The notes under the pieces: generated by a model
The model's input: only the letters and a program-made list of their open reading frames with translations
The model's database searches: none
What the model was told of the DNA's origin: nothing
NCBI GenBank assembly: GCA_017465405.1
Contig: JAFTWG010000002.1
Coordinates: 1-44,566 of the forward strand
DNA: 44,566 nucleotides
Direction of reading: 5' to 3'
Origin: Alphaproteobacteria bacterium
GTDB lineage: Bacteria > Pseudomonadota > Alphaproteobacteria > RF32 > CAG-239
Position numbers and translations under genes: made by a program
In this document: positions 42,329 through 44,566 of the stretch, in pieces
How positions within the stretch are numbered: position 1 is the stretch's first letter
Layout: the number at the start of each line of letters is the position of its first letter

Positions 42329-44566
42329 ATGAAAAAATTTTTATTAGCAGCAACTTTTTTATCAAGTTTATATTCTTTTCAATCTACAGCATCAACCATT
42401 AATAATAGACTGGATATACGAACTCCTTCTTCAATGATTGAGCTTGACAACAATACATATACAGTAACCTATTCAGCCTCTATAGAGCCTTATGGCGGAG
42501 CATTATTCGTCACATATGTCGATTTTGATACTCTCAATAATGCTATTTTTACAAATAATGTTCTTAATGCGACAGATACTACAAAACCGGGGCATGGTGG
42601 AGCAGCAGCTTTATCAAATTTGTCGTTAAATGAAATAAAAAACACCCAATTTATTAATAATACTCTAAACAGCAGTTACAATGTATCCGGTTCCACTATT
42701 TCCAGTGGAGGGGCTTTAGCTTTGCTTGCAATATCCGGTACAACAAAAGGTGTTACATTACAAAATATTGATTCTTGCGTTTTTAAAGGAAATTCGATCC
42801 AAGGAGGGATTAATACCACAGGCGGTGCTCTCGCTATTGCCGAATATAGTTCGGTTGATACAATAAAAAATTCTGAATTTAACGGAAACTATGCTTATAC
42901 GGACAAGATAAACGGACATGCACAAGCAGGAGCAGTACTTGTTAGAGGAAAATTAAGTAATATCGTTTCTTCTGTGTTTAAAGACAATTATGTTAAAGCT
43001 GTTTATGGGTATGTTACCAGCGGTGCCATAATGAATCAAGCAACTATGGGAAATATAAAACAAATTTACGATACGACTTTTGAAAACAATCATATCGAAT
43101 CTAATTCTTCATTTGCATTTGGTGGAGCGATAGCATCTTTAGGAGGTATTGAAAGTATAAAAGACAGTACTTTCAAGAAAAACAAGGCATATACTACCGC
43201 TGAAGCACAAGCAAACGGAGGAGCTATTTTTCAACAATCACAAAATATAGGAATTATAGATAATGTAGAGTTTATTCAAAACGAAGCGGTATCTGTTGCC
43301 GGTTATGCCAGTGGTGGGGCTATAAATATTAGCAGTAAAATACAAGAAATAAAGAATTCAGATTTTACCGAAAACAAAATTAGAGGAAAAAAACATACTG
43401 ACGGTGCTGCTATTTATAATTCAGGAACAATAAGTAAAATATCAAACAGCACTTTTTCTTCTAACGAAGCAATCTCTGATACGGGGCAAGGCAGAGGCGG
43501 TGCTATTTCAAATTTTGGTACAATTACCGAAATTACAAATTCTACTTTCAGTAATAATAAAGCTGTATCCGAAAACAATAGTGCTATCGGTGGAGCTATA
43601 TTAAATATTGGTACATTGAGCATTATTAATTCCGATTTTATCAATAATTCAGCAACGAGCGGAGTTACAGCAAGAGGTGGAGCCATTTATGCCAATGCTG
43701 AGACTTCAATTATTTCTGATAATTATAATATGAAGTTTTCGGGGAATACAACACAAACCGGAAATGAAGAAAAAGAATATAATGCCATTTATGTATCAAC
43801 AGGTGCTCAACTTAATTTATCTGTAATTAATAATGGTAATATAACTTTTGACGATTCTATAAACGGTAATACATTTTTATTAAATATCGACGGAGATAAA
43901 AGCGGTAAAATATACCTTAATAATGAAATAAGTAATGCAACAAACATAGATGTTAACAAAACAGCCATGATATTAAATAAGGGAAAATATGGTCAGGGAA
44001 AATTTAATGATAATCCAAATCTTTCTTTAGCGAATGCGGAATTACATATTGCTAATGGATATTTAGAAGAATTATCTTTGGGGGAATATTCAGCAAATAA
44101 CAGCATCTTACATCTTGATGTAAATCCCGATACAATGACTTCCGATTTATTAACCGTAAATGGCGATGTAAAAGGCGTAACAAATCTTATTATTTATGCA
44201 ACATCAGATACGGATATAGTTGATAAGGGACGAATTTTGTTTGCTCAATCCACAGAAGATACTACAGGAAACAAAAATTCATTTGCGGTATCCCGCGTAT
44301 ATAAAAGTCCATATTTATATGATGTAAAATATACAAATATTGCGGCAAATTCAAACGAGTGGTATTTTGAAATGAATACAACCGATAATCCCGATTATGT
44401 TCCGGAAGGACCAATCAAGGTTGCACCTGAGATTATCGGTTTTGAAGCCTTGCCGAGTGCCGGTTTAGCTCAAACTAACGGAATGATATATAACATAATG
44501 CGCAAAGTTAACGTAAATCGTTTATATTGTCCGGGTTGCGGTTTTTATGATTATAATTGGGATGGA
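42329..44566 (+). CDS. Autotransporter-like adhesin, 3' truncated by window end
   Basis: The reading frame runs open for 746 codons to the last base, so only the N-terminal part is seen. It starts with a signal peptide (MKKFLLAATFLSSLYSFQST), preceded by GGGAGAA. A repetitive region (about 50-450) shows GGAI/GGAL units spaced by roughly 25-45 residues together with short NSTF/NSDF-type strands, the pattern of a beta-helix passenger as in polymorphic membrane or AidA-like proteins. Then a less repetitive region follows. The sequence ends near SAGLAQTNGMIYNIMRKVNV and a CPGC motif, where the beta-barrel domain of an autotransporter would be expected to begin. The barrel itself lies outside. Confidence 0.82.
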   Translation, partial: MKKFLLAATFLSSLYSFQSTASTINNRLDIRTPSSMIELDNNTYTVTYSASIEPYGGALFVTYVDFDTLNNAIFTNNVLNATDTTKPGHGGAAALSNLSLNEIKNTQFINNTLNSSYNVSGSTISSGGALALLAISGTTKGVTLQNIDSCVFKGNSIQGGINTTGGALAIAEYSSVDTIKNSEFNGNYAYTDKINGHAQAGAVLVRGKLSNIVSSVFKDNYVKAVYGYVTSGAIMNQATMGNIKQIYDTTFENNHIESNSSFAFGGAIASLGGIESIKDSTFKKNKAYTTAEAQANGGAIFQQSQNIGIIDNVEFIQNEAVSVAGYASGGAINISSKIQEIKNSDFTENKIRGKKHTDGAAIYNSGTISKISNSTFSSNEAISDTGQGRGGAISNFGTITEITNSTFSNNKAVSENNSAIGGAILNIGTLSIINSDFINNSATSGVTARGGAIYANAETSIISDNYNMKFSGNTTQTGNEEKEYNAIYVSTGAQLNLSVINNGNITFDDSINGNTFLLNIDGDKSGKIYLNNEISNATNIDVNKTAMILNKGKYGQGKFNDNPNLSLANAELHIANGYLEELSLGEYSANNSILHLDVNPDTMTSDLLTVNGDVKGVTNLIIYATSDTDIVDKGRILFAQSTEDTTGNKNSFAVSRVYKSPYLYDVKYTNIAANSNEWYFEMNTTDNPDYVPEGPIKVAPEIIGFEALPSAGLAQTNGMIYNIMRKVNVNRLYCPGCGFYDYNWDG

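Noticed and set aside
43414..43686. Minus-strand ORF within the adhesin
   Set aside because: Antisense shadow of the GGAI repeats; the plus frame is open for 746 codons.

Overview
The window is AT-rich chromosomal DNA from a Gram-negative bacterium. LolA, MsbA, a porin, lipoproteins, BatA/B/D and an alphaproteobacterial-type HAD protein (TIGR01459-like) suggest an uncultured, probably host-associated alphaproteobacterium. Anaerobic growth is implied by a class III ribonucleotide reductase. The taxonomic call is inference; there is no rRNA or tRNA gene to anchor it.

Layout: (1) 1-354, a tandem array of a palindromic ~155-bp repeat. (2) 385-7100, small envelope and hypothetical genes, a DMT-type permease, a flavin-reductase-like protein with a basic tail, and a duplicated GNAT-like protein. 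(3) 7176-12812, a MarC-family membrane protein, then a tight DUF4381-batA-batB-batD operon. (4) 12819-16794, msbA with a DUF1294 gene, and a two-gene envelope operon. (5) 16859-20583, a GmrSD-like DUF262/DUF1524/DUF4268 protein at the end of an apparent three-gene operon. (6) 20691-24111, a porin with a degenerate OmpR-type regulator gene just downstream, then xthA and lolA. (7) 24466-27581, paired NrdR-type boxes, nrdD, a separate small gene carrying the glycyl-radical motif, and nrdG. (8) 27619-31969, two paralogous charged proteins of unknown function behind near-consensus promoters. (9) 32009-37336, alr, a TatD-family gene, tcdA, a HAD-like gene and uup. (10) 37423-44566, a Sel1-repeat/secreted-protein operon, a NarL-type regulator, a dCMP-deaminase-like gene, eno, and the 5' part of a large autotransporter-like adhesin gene cut by the window end.

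The most notable observation is the split class III ribonucleotide reductase. The nrdD product ends just after its zinc site and lacks the C-terminal glycyl-radical motif. That motif is encoded 38 bp downstream by a 69-codon gene with its own ribosome binding site, immediately before the activase gene nrdG. Two 12-bp palindromes centred 31 bp apart upstream match the expected NrdR operator layout, so the three genes look like one regulated unit. Second in interest are the paralogous pair at 27692-31929, the porin/regulator unit with 10-bp-spaced direct repeats upstream, and a HAD-like protein that has lost its catalytic aspartate.

All calls come from reading the sequence and recalling family motifs; no database search was run.
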